This document shows positions 1 through 8,720 of a DNA stretch of 64,000 nucleotides, piece after piece (position 1 is the stretch's first letter; every line of letters begins with the position of its first letter). The DNA is taken from contig NZ_FNVU01000012.1 in NCBI RefSeq assembly GCF_900107965.1, positions 1 to 64,000 on the forward strand, given 5' to 3'. The position numbers were made by a program, and so were the translations under genes. This stretch comes from Actinacidiphila yanglinensis (lineage in GTDB: Bacteria > Actinomycetota > Actinomycetes > Streptomycetales > Streptomycetaceae). The notes below the pieces were generated by a model. That model was not told the DNA's origin. It saw nothing but the letters and a program-made list of their open reading frames with translations, and did no database searches.

Positions 1-390
1 GACGTCGGTGACGCCGAGGATGTCGATGAGGAATTCGGTGAGTTCGTAGGTGCGGGGGGTCAGGGAGGCGGCGGCGTCGGCGAGTTGGGTGCCGCGGCCT
101 TCTGCGTGGGCTTTGGCGCCGATGCGGGGGTAGTTGTCGCGGATCATCGCGGCGCAGGAGCCGGAGGGGGTGACGATGTAGTCGTAGCCGTGGAAGGCGT
201 GGGCCATCCGGCGGACGAGGGGTTCGGTCTCGTGGCGGTAGCCGGTGTTGAACTGGGGCTGTCCGCAACAGGTCTGGGCGGGCGGGAAATCCACCTCCAC
301 CCCCAACCGCTCCAGGAGCCGGACGGTGGCCCATCCGGTGCTCGGGTACAGCGCGTCGTTGACGCAGGTGAGGAAGAGGGCGACGCGCAT
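1..390 (-). CDS. lutA: LutA/LldE-type (Fe-S)-binding lactate-utilization protein, N-terminal part
   Basis: Only the first 130 codons are present; the 3' end lies outside the window. The protein starts MRVALFLTC and carries a CCG-domain motif (C41-C42-G43 in TCCGQPQFN) and a second SGSC motif at about residue 79. These are typical of LutA/LldE/GlpC-type proteins that bind Fe-S clusters through cysteine-rich domains. LutABC oxidises L-lactate to pyruvate in the cytoplasm. The gene follows rhaB by 50 bp in the same direction, with a strong AAGGAG Shine-Dalgarno (SD) 4 nt before the ATG. Rhamnulose-1-phosphate cleavage gives L-lactaldehyde, which becomes L-lactate, so a lactate oxidation unit fits this operon. 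I infer that lutB and lutC follow just outside the window. Confidence 0.85.
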   Translation of the reverse strand, partial: MRVALFLTCVNDALYPSTGWATVRLLERLGVEVDFPPAQTCCGQPQFNTGYRHETEPLVRRMAHAFHGYDYIVTPSGSCAAMIRDNYPRIGAKAHAEGRGTQLADAAASLTPRTYELTEFLIDILGVTDV

Positions 391-440
391 GCGGCTCCTT
401 CGGGGTACGGGACGGCTGCGGTCGGGGGCGCGCGGCGGTC

Positions 441-1925
441 TCAGGCGAGGCCGACGCGGGCGCCGGCGGCGGCCCAGGCGCGCTGGTCGCCGCCGGGCCG
501 GTAGTGCCGCAGGTGCTGGGTGCCGGCCACCAGCCGGCGCATGGCGGCGCGGTCGTCGACGAGGCCGTGGGCGCGGGCCTGCACGAGGATGTTGCCGAGG
601 GCGGTGGCCTCGGTCGGTCCGGCCACCACCGGCAGCCCGAGGGCGTCGGCGGTGAACTGGCACAGCAGGTCGTTGCGGCTGCCCCCGCCGACCAGGTGCA
701 CGACGTCGAGGTCGCGGCCGGAGAGCTCCGCTGCCGCGCGCAGCGTCGCGCGGTGCGCCAGCGCCAGGCTCTCCAGGATGCAGCGCACCATGGCGGCCTG
801 GTCGGCGGGCGCACGCTGTCCGGTGCGCTCGCAGTAGGCCGCGATCCGGGCCGGCATGTCGCCGGGCGCCATGAACTCCGGCGCGTCCGGGTCGATCAGC
901 GCGGCGAACCGCGGCGCTTCGGCGGCGCGGGCCAGCAGCGGTGCGAGGTCGGTCGGCAGTCCTTCGGCCTGCCAGGTGCGCAGCGTCTCCGACAGCAGCC
1001 ACAGTCCCATGATGTTGCGCAGGAACCGGAAGGTGCCGTCGATGCCGCGCTCGTTGGTGAAGTTCGCCGCCCTGGACGCCTCCGTCACCACCGGGTCGTC
1101 CAGTTCGAGGCCGGCCAGCGACCAGGTGCCGCAGGAGATGTAGCCGAAACCGGGCCGGTCGGCCGGTACCGCGGCGACCGCGGAGGCGGTGTCGTGGGAG
1201 GCCACGGTCACCACGGGGGTGCCCTCGGCCAGGCCGGTCGCCCGCGCCACCTCCGGCAGCAACGGGCCGGCGAGCTCGCCGGGGTGCCGGATCGGCGGGA
1301 ACAGCCGCGGGTCGAGGCCGAGCCGTCCGATCAGGTCGCCCGACCAGGTCCCGGTCCCGGCGTCGAGCAGGGCGGTGGTCGACGCGTTGGTCAGCTCCGC
1401 GCCGACGGTGCCGGTCAGCCAGTGCACCAGCAGGTCGGGGATGAGCAGCAGGGTGCGGGCGGCGCCGAGTTGGGCGCTGCCGCGGGCGGCGGCGAGCTGG
1501 AAGACGGTGTTGAACGGCAGGTGCTGCAGCCCCGTCACGCGGTACAGCTCCTCGGCCGGCACCGTGTCCCACACCCGCGGCGCCGTGTCCTGGGTCCGGG
1601 TGTCGCGGTAGTGGTGGGGGTTGCCGAGCAGCCTGCCGTCGGTGTCGAGCAGCCCGTAGTCCACCGCCCAGGAGTCGACCCCCACCGACGCGACGCCGCC
1701 GGAGCGGGCCGCTTCCCGCAGCCCGTCCAGCACCCCCTGGTACAGGCCCAGGACGTCCCAGTGCAGGCTGCCGCCGACCTGGACCGGGCGGTTGGCGAAG
1801 CGGTGCGCCTCGCTGAGGTCGAGGTTCGCCGGGCCGACCCGGCCGACCATGACGCGGCCGCTGGTGGCGCCGAGATCGGCGGCGGCGAACGCGGACGGGA
1901 AGGCGGAGGAGGGGCTGGGGGGCAC
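441..1925 (-). CDS. rhaB: L-rhamnulokinase
   Basis: FGGY-family sugar kinase of 494 residues that phosphorylates L-rhamnulose to rhamnulose-1-phosphate with ATP. Visible marks are the N-terminal phosphate-binding motif DLGATSGR at residues 17-24, the conserved GVDSWAVDYGLLD segment, and the C-terminal nucleotide-site stretch HLVGGGSRNDLLCQF. Length is normal for RhaB. I chose the GTG at 1925 because GAGG lies 8 nt upstream; the frame stays open much further upstream but that part is antisense-like, arginine-rich sequence overlapping rhaEW. The gene follows rhaEW by 185 bp, a gap that contains a stem-loop, and precedes the LutA-like gene. Confidence 0.93.
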   Translation of the reverse strand: MPPSPSSAFPSAFAAADLGATSGRVMVGRVGPANLDLSEAHRFANRPVQVGGSLHWDVLGLYQGVLDGLREAARSGGVASVGVDSWAVDYGLLDTDGRLLGNPHHYRDTRTQDTAPRVWDTVPAEELYRVTGLQHLPFNTVFQLAAARGSAQLGAARTLLLIPDLLVHWLTGTVGAELTNASTTALLDAGTGTWSGDLIGRLGLDPRLFPPIRHPGELAGPLLPEVARATGLAEGTPVVTVASHDTASAVAAVPADRPGFGYISCGTWSLAGLELDDPVVTEASRAANFTNERGIDGTFRFLRNIMGLWLLSETLRTWQAEGLPTDLAPLLARAAEAPRFAALIDPDAPEFMAPGDMPARIAAYCERTGQRAPADQAAMVRCILESLALAHRATLRAAAELSGRDLDVVHLVGGGSRNDLLCQFTADALGLPVVAGPTEATALGNILVQARAHGLVDDRAAMRRLVAGTQHLRHYRPGGDQRAWAAAGARVGLA

Positions 1926-2068
1926 GGTGGTTACCTCGGGTGCGGTTCGGAGCGGTTCGGGGTGGCTCGGTACGGCGCCGAGCGGGGCGGCGGGGAGCGG
2001 TGTCGCGGGCGGTACGGCGGTGGACGGAACAGCGGTGAACGATGCGGCGGTCGGCGGTACGACCGCGC

Positions 2069-2100
2069 GGCGCGCGTACGGACGGTGCCGTACGCGCGCC
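2069..2100. terminator. Intercistronic stem-loop between rhaEW and rhaB
   Basis: Perfect 13-bp inverted repeat (arms 2069-2081 and 2088-2100) with the 6-nt loop ACGGTG, beginning about 10 nt after the rhaEW stop in the direction of transcription. No U-run follows. It may stabilise the upstream message or partly terminate transcription before rhaB rather than end the operon. Confidence 0.5.
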
Positions 2101-2110
2101 GTGCGAACGG

Positions 2111-4150
2111 TCAGCGCAGGAACGCCGCCGCGACGCCCGCGTCCACGGGGATGTGCAGGCCCGTGGTGTGGGTGAGGTCGCCGCCGGTCAGCGCGAACAC
2201 CGCGTTCGCCACGTGCTCGGGCAGCACCTCCCGCTTGAGCAGGGTGCGCTGGGCGTAGAACTCGCCGAGCTCGGACTCCTCGACACCGTAGACCGCCGCG
2301 CGCTGGGCGCCCCAGCCGCCGGCGAAGATGCCGGAGCCGCGGACCACGCCGTCGGGGTTGACACCGTTGACGCGGATGCCGTGCCCGCCCAACTCCGCCG
2401 CGAGCAGCCGGACCTGGTGCGCCTGGTCGGCCTTGGTCGCGGAGTACGCGATGTTGTTGGGGCCGGCGAAGACCGCGTTCTTCGACGCGATGTAGACGAT
2501 GTCGCCGCCCATCTCCTGCTCCGTCATCACCTGGGCCGCCTCGCGGGAGACCAGGAACGAGCCGCGGGCCATGATGCCGTGCTGGAGGTCCCAGTCCCTG
2601 GCGGTGGTCTCCAGCAGCGGCTTGGAGATGGAGATGCCGGCGTTGTTGACCACCAGGTCCACCCCGCCGAAGGCGAGCAGCGCCTCCTCGAAGGAGGCCG
2701 CGATCTGCTCCTCCGAGGTGACGTCCACGGTCACCGCGACGGCCTTGTCCGGACCGCCCAACTCCTCCGCGACCGTGCGGGCGTTCGCCGCGTCGAGGTC
2801 GGCGACGACCACGCAGGCCCCCTCGGCCACCAGCCGGTGCGCGATGGCCTTGCCGATGCCGGAGCCGGCCCCGGTGACCAGCGCGATCCGGGTGGCCAGC
2901 GGCTTGGGAGCCGGCATGCGGCGCAGCTTGGCCTCCTCCAGCTCCCAGTACTCGATCCGGAACTTCTCCGACTCCTCGATCGGCCGGTACGTCGAGACCG
3001 CCTCGGCGCCGCGCATCACGTTGATCGCGTTGACGTAGAACTCGCCGGCCACCCGGGCGGTCTGCTTGTCCTTGCCGTAGCTGAACATGCCGACGCCCGG
3101 GATGAGCACGATCGCCGGGTCGGCGCCGCGCATCGCGGGGGAGTCGGGTGCGGCGTGCCGCTGGTAGTAGGCGGCGTACTCCGTGCGGTACTCCGCGTGC
3201 AGCTCCCGCAGCCGGGCCTTGGCCTCCTCCAGCGGTGTGGTGGGCGGCAGGTCCAGCACCAGCGGGCGGACCTTGGTGCGCAGGAAGTGGTCCGGGCAGG
3301 AGGTGCCGAGCGCGGCCAGCCGGGGGTGCTCGGCGCGGGAGAGGAAGTCCAGCACCTCGTCGCTGTCGGTGAAGTGGCCGACCTGCGGGCGGTCGGCGGA
3401 GGCCAGACCGCGCAGCAGCGGGGCCAGCGCGGCGGCCCGCGCCCGCCGCTCGCCGGCCGGCAGCGGCGCGAAGCCGTCGCGCGTCGGGCCGAACGGCTCG
3501 GCCTTGCCGCGCTGCTGGAGGAAGGTCTCGGCGGTGCGGATGATGTGCAGCGAGTTGCGCTCGCACTCCTCGCTGGTCGCGCCCCACGCCGTGATGCCGT
3601 GGCCGCCCAGCACGCAGCCGATCGCCTTCGGGTGGTCCTTCTTGACCGCGGCGATGTCCAGGCCGAGTTGGAAGCCCGGCCGCCGCCACGGCACCCACAC
3701 CACGCTGTCGCCGAAGCACTCCTTGGTGAGCGCCTCGCCGTCGGCCGCGCAGGCCAGCGCGATCCCCGAGTCGGGGTGCAGGTGGTCGACGTAGGCGGCG
3801 TCGACCAGGCCGTGCATCGCGGTGTCGATCGAGGGCGCGGCGCCGCCCTTGCCGTGCAGGCAGTAGTCGAACGCGGCGACCATCTCGTCCTCGCGCTCCA
3901 CGCCCGGGTAGACCTCGGTGAGCGCACGCAGCCGGTCCAGCCGCAGGACCGCCAGGCCCGCCTCGCGCAGCGTGCCGAGGTCGCCGCCGGAGCCCTTGAC
4001 CCACATCAGCTCGGTGTCGGCGCCGGTGACCGGGTCGGGCGCGGTGCCCTTCGCGGAGGTGTTGCCTCCCGCGTAGTTGGTGTTGCGCGGGTCGGCGCCC
4101 AGCCGGTTGGAGCGCGCGAGCAGGTCGGCTGCCTCGGGGGAGAGGGTCAT
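2111..4150 (-). CDS. rhaEW: Bifunctional rhamnulose-1-phosphate aldolase / lactaldehyde dehydrogenase (SDR)
   Basis: Fusion of 679 residues. The N-terminal half (about 10-400) is a class II aldolase of the AraD type, with metal-site histidines in DHLHPD (122-127) and HGITAWG (184-190). It cleaves rhamnulose-1-phosphate into dihydroxyacetone phosphate and L-lactaldehyde. The C-terminal part (about 420-679) is a short-chain dehydrogenase with the NAD motif TGAGSGIG (426-433), NNAG (502-505) and the catalytic set S556, Y569, K573. By comparison with the RhaEW family it probably oxidises lactaldehyde to lactate. The ATG at 4150 has AAGGA upstream; an in-frame ATG at 4336 would add a low-complexity arginine/proline tail overlapping rhaI. 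The gene lies between rhaI and rhaB. Confidence 0.92.
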   Translation of the reverse strand: MTLSPEAADLLARSNRLGADPRNTNYAGGNTSAKGTAPDPVTGADTELMWVKGSGGDLGTLREAGLAVLRLDRLRALTEVYPGVEREDEMVAAFDYCLHGKGGAAPSIDTAMHGLVDAAYVDHLHPDSGIALACAADGEALTKECFGDSVVWVPWRRPGFQLGLDIAAVKKDHPKAIGCVLGGHGITAWGATSEECERNSLHIIRTAETFLQQRGKAEPFGPTRDGFAPLPAGERRARAAALAPLLRGLASADRPQVGHFTDSDEVLDFLSRAEHPRLAALGTSCPDHFLRTKVRPLVLDLPPTTPLEEAKARLRELHAEYRTEYAAYYQRHAAPDSPAMRGADPAIVLIPGVGMFSYGKDKQTARVAGEFYVNAINVMRGAEAVSTYRPIEESEKFRIEYWELEEAKLRRMPAPKPLATRIALVTGAGSGIGKAIAHRLVAEGACVVVADLDAANARTVAEELGGPDKAVAVTVDVTSEEQIAASFEEALLAFGGVDLVVNNAGISISKPLLETTARDWDLQHGIMARGSFLVSREAAQVMTEQEMGGDIVYIASKNAVFAGPNNIAYSATKADQAHQVRLLAAELGGHGIRVNGVNPDGVVRGSGIFAGGWGAQRAAVYGVEESELGEFYAQRTLLKREVLPEHVANAVFALTGGDLTHTTGLHIPVDAGVAAAFLR

Positions 4151-4265
4151 GACGGTCGTCTTCCTTCGGGTCCGTGTGGGGTTCCGGGTCGGGTTCCGTG
4201 TGGAGTTCCGGGTCGTGGGGCGAGCGGGTCCGGGCCGGGGCCGGCCGGTGCGGCGCCGGCCGGGG

Positions 4266-5432
4266 TCACGCGCCCCAGCCGGCCTGGGTGCCGCCGACCC
4301 GGTCGGCGACGATCCGCTGCTGGTGGCCGGAAGCACGGTAGGCCGCCAACGGGTCCGGGTCGAGGCCCTGTTCGGCGCGGACCTCGGCGAGCAGCGGCCG
4401 GACGTCGGTGTTGTACGCGTCCATCAGTACCGCGTTGCCGCCCAGCACGTCGCCGGCCGCCTGCGCGGCGCGCAGCGCGTCGAGATCGACCAGCAGCGCC
4501 TTGGCGGTGGCCTCCTGGACGTTCATCACCGAGCGGATCACCGCGGGGATCTTGCCCTCGATGTTGTGGCACTGGTCGAGCAGGAACGCCACCCCGGTCT
4601 CGGGCGCGAAGCCGCCGTTCTTGGCGACCTCGTGCAGGATCCGGAACAGCTGGAACGGGTCGGCCGCGCCCGCCATCAGGTCGTCGTCGGCGTAGAAGCG
4701 GGAGTTGAAGTCGAAGCCGCCGAGCTTCTTCTGACGCAGCAGGAACGCCACGATGAACTCGATGTTGGTGCCCGGCGCGTGGTGCCCGGTGTCCACCACG
4801 ACCTGCGCCCGCTCGCCCAGGGCAAGGCAGTGCGCGTAGGAGGTGCCCCAGTCCGGTACGTCCGTGGTGTAGAACGACGGCTCGAACAGCTTGTACTCCA
4901 GCAGCATCCGCTGCTCCGCGCCGAGCCGTGCGTACACCTCGGCGAGTGCCTCGGCCAGGCGGTCCTGGCGGGCGGTGATGTCGTCCTGGCCGGGGTAGTT
5001 GGTGCCGTCGGCGAACCACAGCTTGAGGTCCCGCGAGCCGGTGGTGTCCATGATGTCGACGCACTCCAGCAGGTGGTCGACGGCCTTGCGGCGCACCTTC
5101 GGGTCGGGATGGGCCACCGATCCGAGCCGGTACACGTCGTCCTGGAAGGTGTTCGCGTTGATCGCGCCCAGCCGCACGCCGCGTTCCTTCGCGTGCCGCG
5201 CGAGGGCCGTGTAGTCCTCGACGCGGTCCCACGGGATGTGCAGCGAGACCACCGGGGCGACCCCGGTCACTGCGTGCACCTGCGCGGCGTCGTCCACCTT
5301 CTCGAACGGGTCCCGGGGCACGCCCGGCTCCGCGAAGACCTTGAACCGGGTGCCCGAGTTGCCGTACCCCCACGACGGGGTCTCGATCACCTGGGACTTC
5401 AGCGCCGTCTTGACCGCCCGCAGCTCAGGCAT
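4266..5432 (-). CDS. rhaI: L-rhamnose isomerase (RhaI type)
   Basis: TIM-barrel isomerase of 388 residues converting L-rhamnose to L-rhamnulose, the first catabolic step. The sequence includes VSLHIPWDR, the metal-site region LLEYKLFEPSFY, the histidine pair in VVDTGHHAPGTN and DFNSRFYADDD, matching the RhaI/Pseudomonas-type rhamnose isomerase family rather than E. coli RhaA. The ATG at 5432 has GGAAGG 6 nt upstream. It is the first gene of the minus-strand rhamnose operon (rhaI, rhaEW, rhaB, lutA-like) and sits directly behind the promoter and palindrome at 5460-5507. The 115-bp gap to rhaEW contains repeated GGGTTCCG-like units but no recognisable gene. Confidence 0.93.
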   Translation of the reverse strand: MPELRAVKTALKSQVIETPSWGYGNSGTRFKVFAEPGVPRDPFEKVDDAAQVHAVTGVAPVVSLHIPWDRVEDYTALARHAKERGVRLGAINANTFQDDVYRLGSVAHPDPKVRRKAVDHLLECVDIMDTTGSRDLKLWFADGTNYPGQDDITARQDRLAEALAEVYARLGAEQRMLLEYKLFEPSFYTTDVPDWGTSYAHCLALGERAQVVVDTGHHAPGTNIEFIVAFLLRQKKLGGFDFNSRFYADDDLMAGAADPFQLFRILHEVAKNGGFAPETGVAFLLDQCHNIEGKIPAVIRSVMNVQEATAKALLVDLDALRAAQAAGDVLGGNAVLMDAYNTDVRPLLAEVRAEQGLDPDPLAAYRASGHQQRIVADRVGGTQAGWGA

Positions 5433-5459
5433 GCGGGGCCTTCCGGGGAGACCTTGAAA

Positions 5460-5471
5460 TGAATCGATTCA
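5460..5471. promoter_or_regulatory. Palindromic operator upstream of rhaI
   Basis: The sequence TGAATCGATTCA is a perfect 12-bp palindrome placed 27 bp upstream of the rhaI start and about 7 nt downstream of the predicted -10 box, so it would cover the transcription start. The form (TGAA-N4-TTCA with central CG) is typical of LacI-family operators. A rhamnose-responsive repressor is the likely ligand, but no rha regulator gene is in the window. Confidence 0.7.
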
Positions 5472-5478
5472 CGGCTTG

Positions 5479-5507
5479 AACATAAGTGTCTGCCGCAGCG
5501 CTGTCAA
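5479..5507 (-). promoter_or_regulatory. rhaI operon promoter
   Basis: On the minus strand a perfect -35 box TTGACA (5507-5502) is separated by exactly 17 bp from a -10 box TATGTT (5484-5479). This is an unusually good housekeeping-sigma promoter for such GC-rich DNA. The palindrome at 5460-5471 follows immediately downstream, fitting repression by blocking initiation. Confidence 0.75.
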
Positions 5508-5608
5508 GACATCCGCCGACCGATCCACGGCTGGTGGAATCGGCCTCTACGGCAGGGTGTTCGGTGCCGTCGGGCGACCGCTCCCGGGCGGATCCAGGGG
5601 GAGCGCGA

Positions 5609-5620
5609 TGAATCATTTCA
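5609..5620. promoter_or_regulatory. Second, imperfect rha-type operator
   Basis: TGAATCATTTCA differs from the palindrome at 5460-5471 only in the centre and keeps both TGAA and TTCA half-sites. It lies 149 bp further from rhaI, in the 354-bp gap before the divergent gene at 5787. It could be an auxiliary site for looping by the same regulator. The rest of this gap shows no gene I can support. Confidence 0.4.
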
Positions 5621-5786
5621 CGCCGGGGGCGCGCGGGCGGCGCGCCGCGCGGGTTGTGGGGGGCGTTGCGCGAGTGGGACGCTGGGCGCGGCGAGCCGGC
5701 GACGACGCGGGCGACCGGCGCCGTCGCGCACGGGCCTGGTGGCGGTGGGGCGAACGGTGCGGGCCATCGACACGGGGGACGGGGTC

Positions 5787-8720
5787 GTGGTGAACGCGAA
5801 TCGGTTACGGGCGGACCGGTGGCGGCGGGAGCGGACGGTAGGGCGCCCGGGCGCCCGGGCCTGGCTGCACGCGTGCGGAGTTCTGCTGCTGACCCTGTTC
5901 TTGACCGTCGGCATGGCACCGCAGGGCGTGGCCGGGGGGAAGGCGTCCCCGAAGGCCACGGCGACGGCGAAGAAGCCGGCCACGAAGAAGCCGCGCTCTC
6001 CCAGCGCAGAGGGCACCGATCTGTCCAAGACCTCCACCAACCCCCTGCTGAGTCCCGCGCTCCTGCCCGTCGAGAACCTGAGAATGGCCCTGTACGAGAA
6101 CCTCACGGACGACAGGGAATCGGCCTTCAACCACGCGCGCAACGGTGCCGTCGTCTTCCTCAATCCCTTGCTGCTCACGCCCGGGCAACGCGACAAACTG
6201 AACTCCTACGTGCCGAACTACGGCCACACCGCCGCCTGGGCCGTTTCCGTCGCGCTGCTCGATCCGCTGAAGGAATACCTGTCACCTGACGTCGTCGACC
6301 AGTTGGAGAAGGCGGGCTACCCGCACCTGTACACCCTCTCCGCGCTGAACACCCCGACGAAATCCAAAGGGGAGGACGCTGCCAAGGGGGTGCACTCCGA
6401 GCCGACGCTCCAAGGACTGCTCGACGAGCTCGACATCCCCTGGCAGGCGATAGCCCTGGCCGGTTCCGAGCGCCAGCAGTGCGGCCAGTGCGCCCCGCTC
6501 TACCACCCGGAGACGCCGCTGGTCTTCGGACGCGCGTACGGCCTCAGCGCGGCGGATATCGCGCAGGAGAAGCAGCTGATCGCTGTCGCACGCCAGCAGG
6601 CCGCGGCCAAGGGGGCGTCCGAGAAGGTCGCGCAGGAGCGCGTCGAGAAAGTGTTCGACCAGAAGCGTGACACCCGCAACGGCAAGGCTCTGGAAAAGTT
6701 GTCGACCGACGTCAGCGAGGCGCGGAAGAAGCTGGAGAGCCAGCCCGGCAAGGTGAAGCGGCTCTTCGCCACTCCGTCGCAGTCCCCCTGCCAGAAGGCC
6801 GGTGCCCTGCCGCAGTCCGGGGGCGGGGGCGGCGGGGGCTCGCCGGACCTCGTCCTCGCGGCGGCCACGATCCGGGCCGCCGGGCCCTGCGACGGGGAGG
6901 ACGACGAGTCCGCGGGCGCCGCGAACTCCACCGGCCTCGGCCCGGCCCTCACCCAGCAGGACCTGGCCAACGGCGGCATCGACTTCTCCACGCTGGAACT
7001 GCGCTACCTCGCCGACCCCGGGGACGGCAGCGGCCTGCAGTACTCCTTCAGCGCCGGCCTCGATCCGATGCACGGCGACAACCGCCGGACCACCGGCGCC
7101 TCGGCGGCGAGCCTGAGCTCCGACGCGTTCTTCACGTGGCTGGAGCTGAACCCCTCCGCGTTCTGGGTCAACCTCAACCCCACCGAGCCGGACCGGATCG
7201 TCGACAGCAAGCTGGGCCGTACCGACGCCGGGCGGATCATGCTCCAGGCCGACCTGGGGATGAAGAAGAGCATCGGCAAGCTGATCCACCCCGACTCCGC
7301 GCTGGGCCGGCAGTTCTGGGGCCGGATGGCGGGCACCTGCATGTCCTACCGCACGTGGATCGTGCCCGAACCGGCGAAGGTGCACCAGGACGGCGACAAG
7401 CTCTACATCCTCGACGCCCCCCTCAACGTCGAGATGGAGACGCAGTACCTCAAGGTGAAGGGCACGGCCGCCGCCGCGTCGTGCCCGAAGCAGGACAAGG
7501 CCACCGAGACGCACAACGAGCAGCTCTTCCGCAGCCTGGTGCTGCCCGAGCTGAAGAACGAGATCAACACCGCGCCCGAGTACGCCGATCTGCGCCGCGT
7601 CTACCTCGCCCGGGTCGCCGCCGAGTGGTATCGCGACCTGAGCGCGAGCAAGCACACGGCGTACGGCGACCTCGTCGACAAGGGGGACATCGACGACTGG
7701 ACCACCGCGACGAGCTGGAAGCCCACCGACACCTTCCACGCCTACGTCGACTCCTACACCAAGGGCGAGTTCAACGTCACCCGCAAGACCACCGAGGGCG
7801 ACACGGTCTCCACCCGTACCTACGTGTACGGCGGGGTCGACCTGACCAAGGTCCCCTTCCAGAAGGTGAGCGACAGCAGCTTCAAGAAGCAGTACGCCCA
7901 CCTGCCCAAGAGCGTGGGCCAGTCGCTCGACCAGCCCGCCACGGACACCGCTTCAAGCACGGTGTGGCTCGGCGCGCCCACCCCCAAGCAGGTCGCGGCG
8001 GCCACCGCGCACCACGGCATCTCCGCCCGCTCCTTCGTCCCGGTGATCCGGCTGCTCCCCGAACTGGCCCTGCTCGTCCTGGTGGTGGTCTTCTGGCGGC
8101 GCCGCCGGCTCGCCGCCGCCGGGCCGTCTGGCCGCGGCGGGCGGTTCCGCCGGGCCGGCCGCACCTCCCATCGACCCCGCGACCGCACCCGCACGCGGCC
8201 GTGGGCGAGGCCGCGCGAGAAGGCCCGCAGCTCCGGGCCGGGACCGGCGCCGGGGCGCGGCGCGGAGCCGTCGCGGGTCGTGTCGCGGCCGGTGAGCGCC
8301 GTGCACGCCGCCCGCCCGGACGGCGCCGTGAAGGTGCCGCCGGGCACGGCGAAACCGGCGGCACCCGGCCCGGAGCCGCTGCCCGCCGCCGGGCACTTCA
8401 CCCTCGACCACCTCGCGCGGGTCGTCCGCCACCTGGCCCGCCCCGAACTCGACCGCTTCGGGCCCAACGACGCGATGGTCACCGGTATCCGCCAGGCCCT
8501 GACCGCCGGGCGCCCGCTGGGCGAGGGCGAGGTCAACTTCCTGCGCCACCAGCTCACCGAGAGCGCGCTGATGGACGGCGGCGCGAGCGCCGAGGACGCG
8601 TACGAGGCCGCGCTGCGCAGCCACCCGGCGGCCCGCAACTACAGCCCCGAGGTGATCGACCGGTTCCCCGAGCTGTTCAACAACGCCTGGCGCCGCGCCT
8701 GGGGGATGGACCCGCGATGA
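5787..8720 (+). CDS. Large secreted/membrane-anchored protein of unknown function
   Basis: I do not recognise this protein (about 977 residues from the GTG at 5787, which has a GGGGGA-like SD; a GTG at 5739 lacks one). It has an arginine-rich N-terminus and then a hydrophobic segment (ACGVLLLTLFLTVG) ending near AQG-like residues, as in a signal peptide. A long extracellular-type region follows, with a coiled-coil-like lysine/glutamate stretch, four to six cysteines (CGQC, CDGEDD, TCMSY) and a glycine run. A membrane span (LLPELALLVLVVVFW) precedes RRRR. After a disordered basic linker, the last 110 residues form a helical domain with FLRHQLTESALMDGG and YSPEVIDRF. The next gene overlaps the stop by ATGA, so the two products probably act together. 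Confidence 0.75.
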   Translation: MVNANRLRADRWRRERTVGRPGARAWLHACGVLLLTLFLTVGMAPQGVAGGKASPKATATAKKPATKKPRSPSAEGTDLSKTSTNPLLSPALLPVENLRMALYENLTDDRESAFNHARNGAVVFLNPLLLTPGQRDKLNSYVPNYGHTAAWAVSVALLDPLKEYLSPDVVDQLEKAGYPHLYTLSALNTPTKSKGEDAAKGVHSEPTLQGLLDELDIPWQAIALAGSERQQCGQCAPLYHPETPLVFGRAYGLSAADIAQEKQLIAVARQQAAAKGASEKVAQERVEKVFDQKRDTRNGKALEKLSTDVSEARKKLESQPGKVKRLFATPSQSPCQKAGALPQSGGGGGGGSPDLVLAAATIRAAGPCDGEDDESAGAANSTGLGPALTQQDLANGGIDFSTLELRYLADPGDGSGLQYSFSAGLDPMHGDNRRTTGASAASLSSDAFFTWLELNPSAFWVNLNPTEPDRIVDSKLGRTDAGRIMLQADLGMKKSIGKLIHPDSALGRQFWGRMAGTCMSYRTWIVPEPAKVHQDGDKLYILDAPLNVEMETQYLKVKGTAAAASCPKQDKATETHNEQLFRSLVLPELKNEINTAPEYADLRRVYLARVAAEWYRDLSASKHTAYGDLVDKGDIDDWTTATSWKPTDTFHAYVDSYTKGEFNVTRKTTEGDTVSTRTYVYGGVDLTKVPFQKVSDSSFKKQYAHLPKSVGQSLDQPATDTASSTVWLGAPTPKQVAAATAHHGISARSFVPVIRLLPELALLVLVVVFWRRRRLAAAGPSGRGGRFRRAGRTSHRPRDRTRTRPWARPREKARSSGPGPAPGRGAEPSRVVSRPVSAVHAARPDGAVKVPPGTAKPAAPGPEPLPAAGHFTLDHLARVVRHLARPELDRFGPNDAMVTGIRQALTAGRPLGEGEVNFLRHQLTESALMDGGASAEDAYEAALRSHPAARNYSPEVIDRFPELFNNAWRRAWGMDPR

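Noticed and set aside
504..2258. 584-codon plus-strand frame opposite rhaB
   Set aside because: Shadow of rhaB with no motifs and no SD.
441..4004. 1187-codon minus-strand frame joining rhaB to sequence inside rhaEW
   Set aside because: Only the rhaB part has family motifs. The upstream two-thirds overlap rhaEW in another frame and are arginine-rich; a GTG with an SD at 1925 gives a normal RhaB.
5432..5786. Possible small gene in the rhaI/5787 divergent gap
   Set aside because: Frames here lack SDs and have shadow composition; the promoter and operators explain the region.
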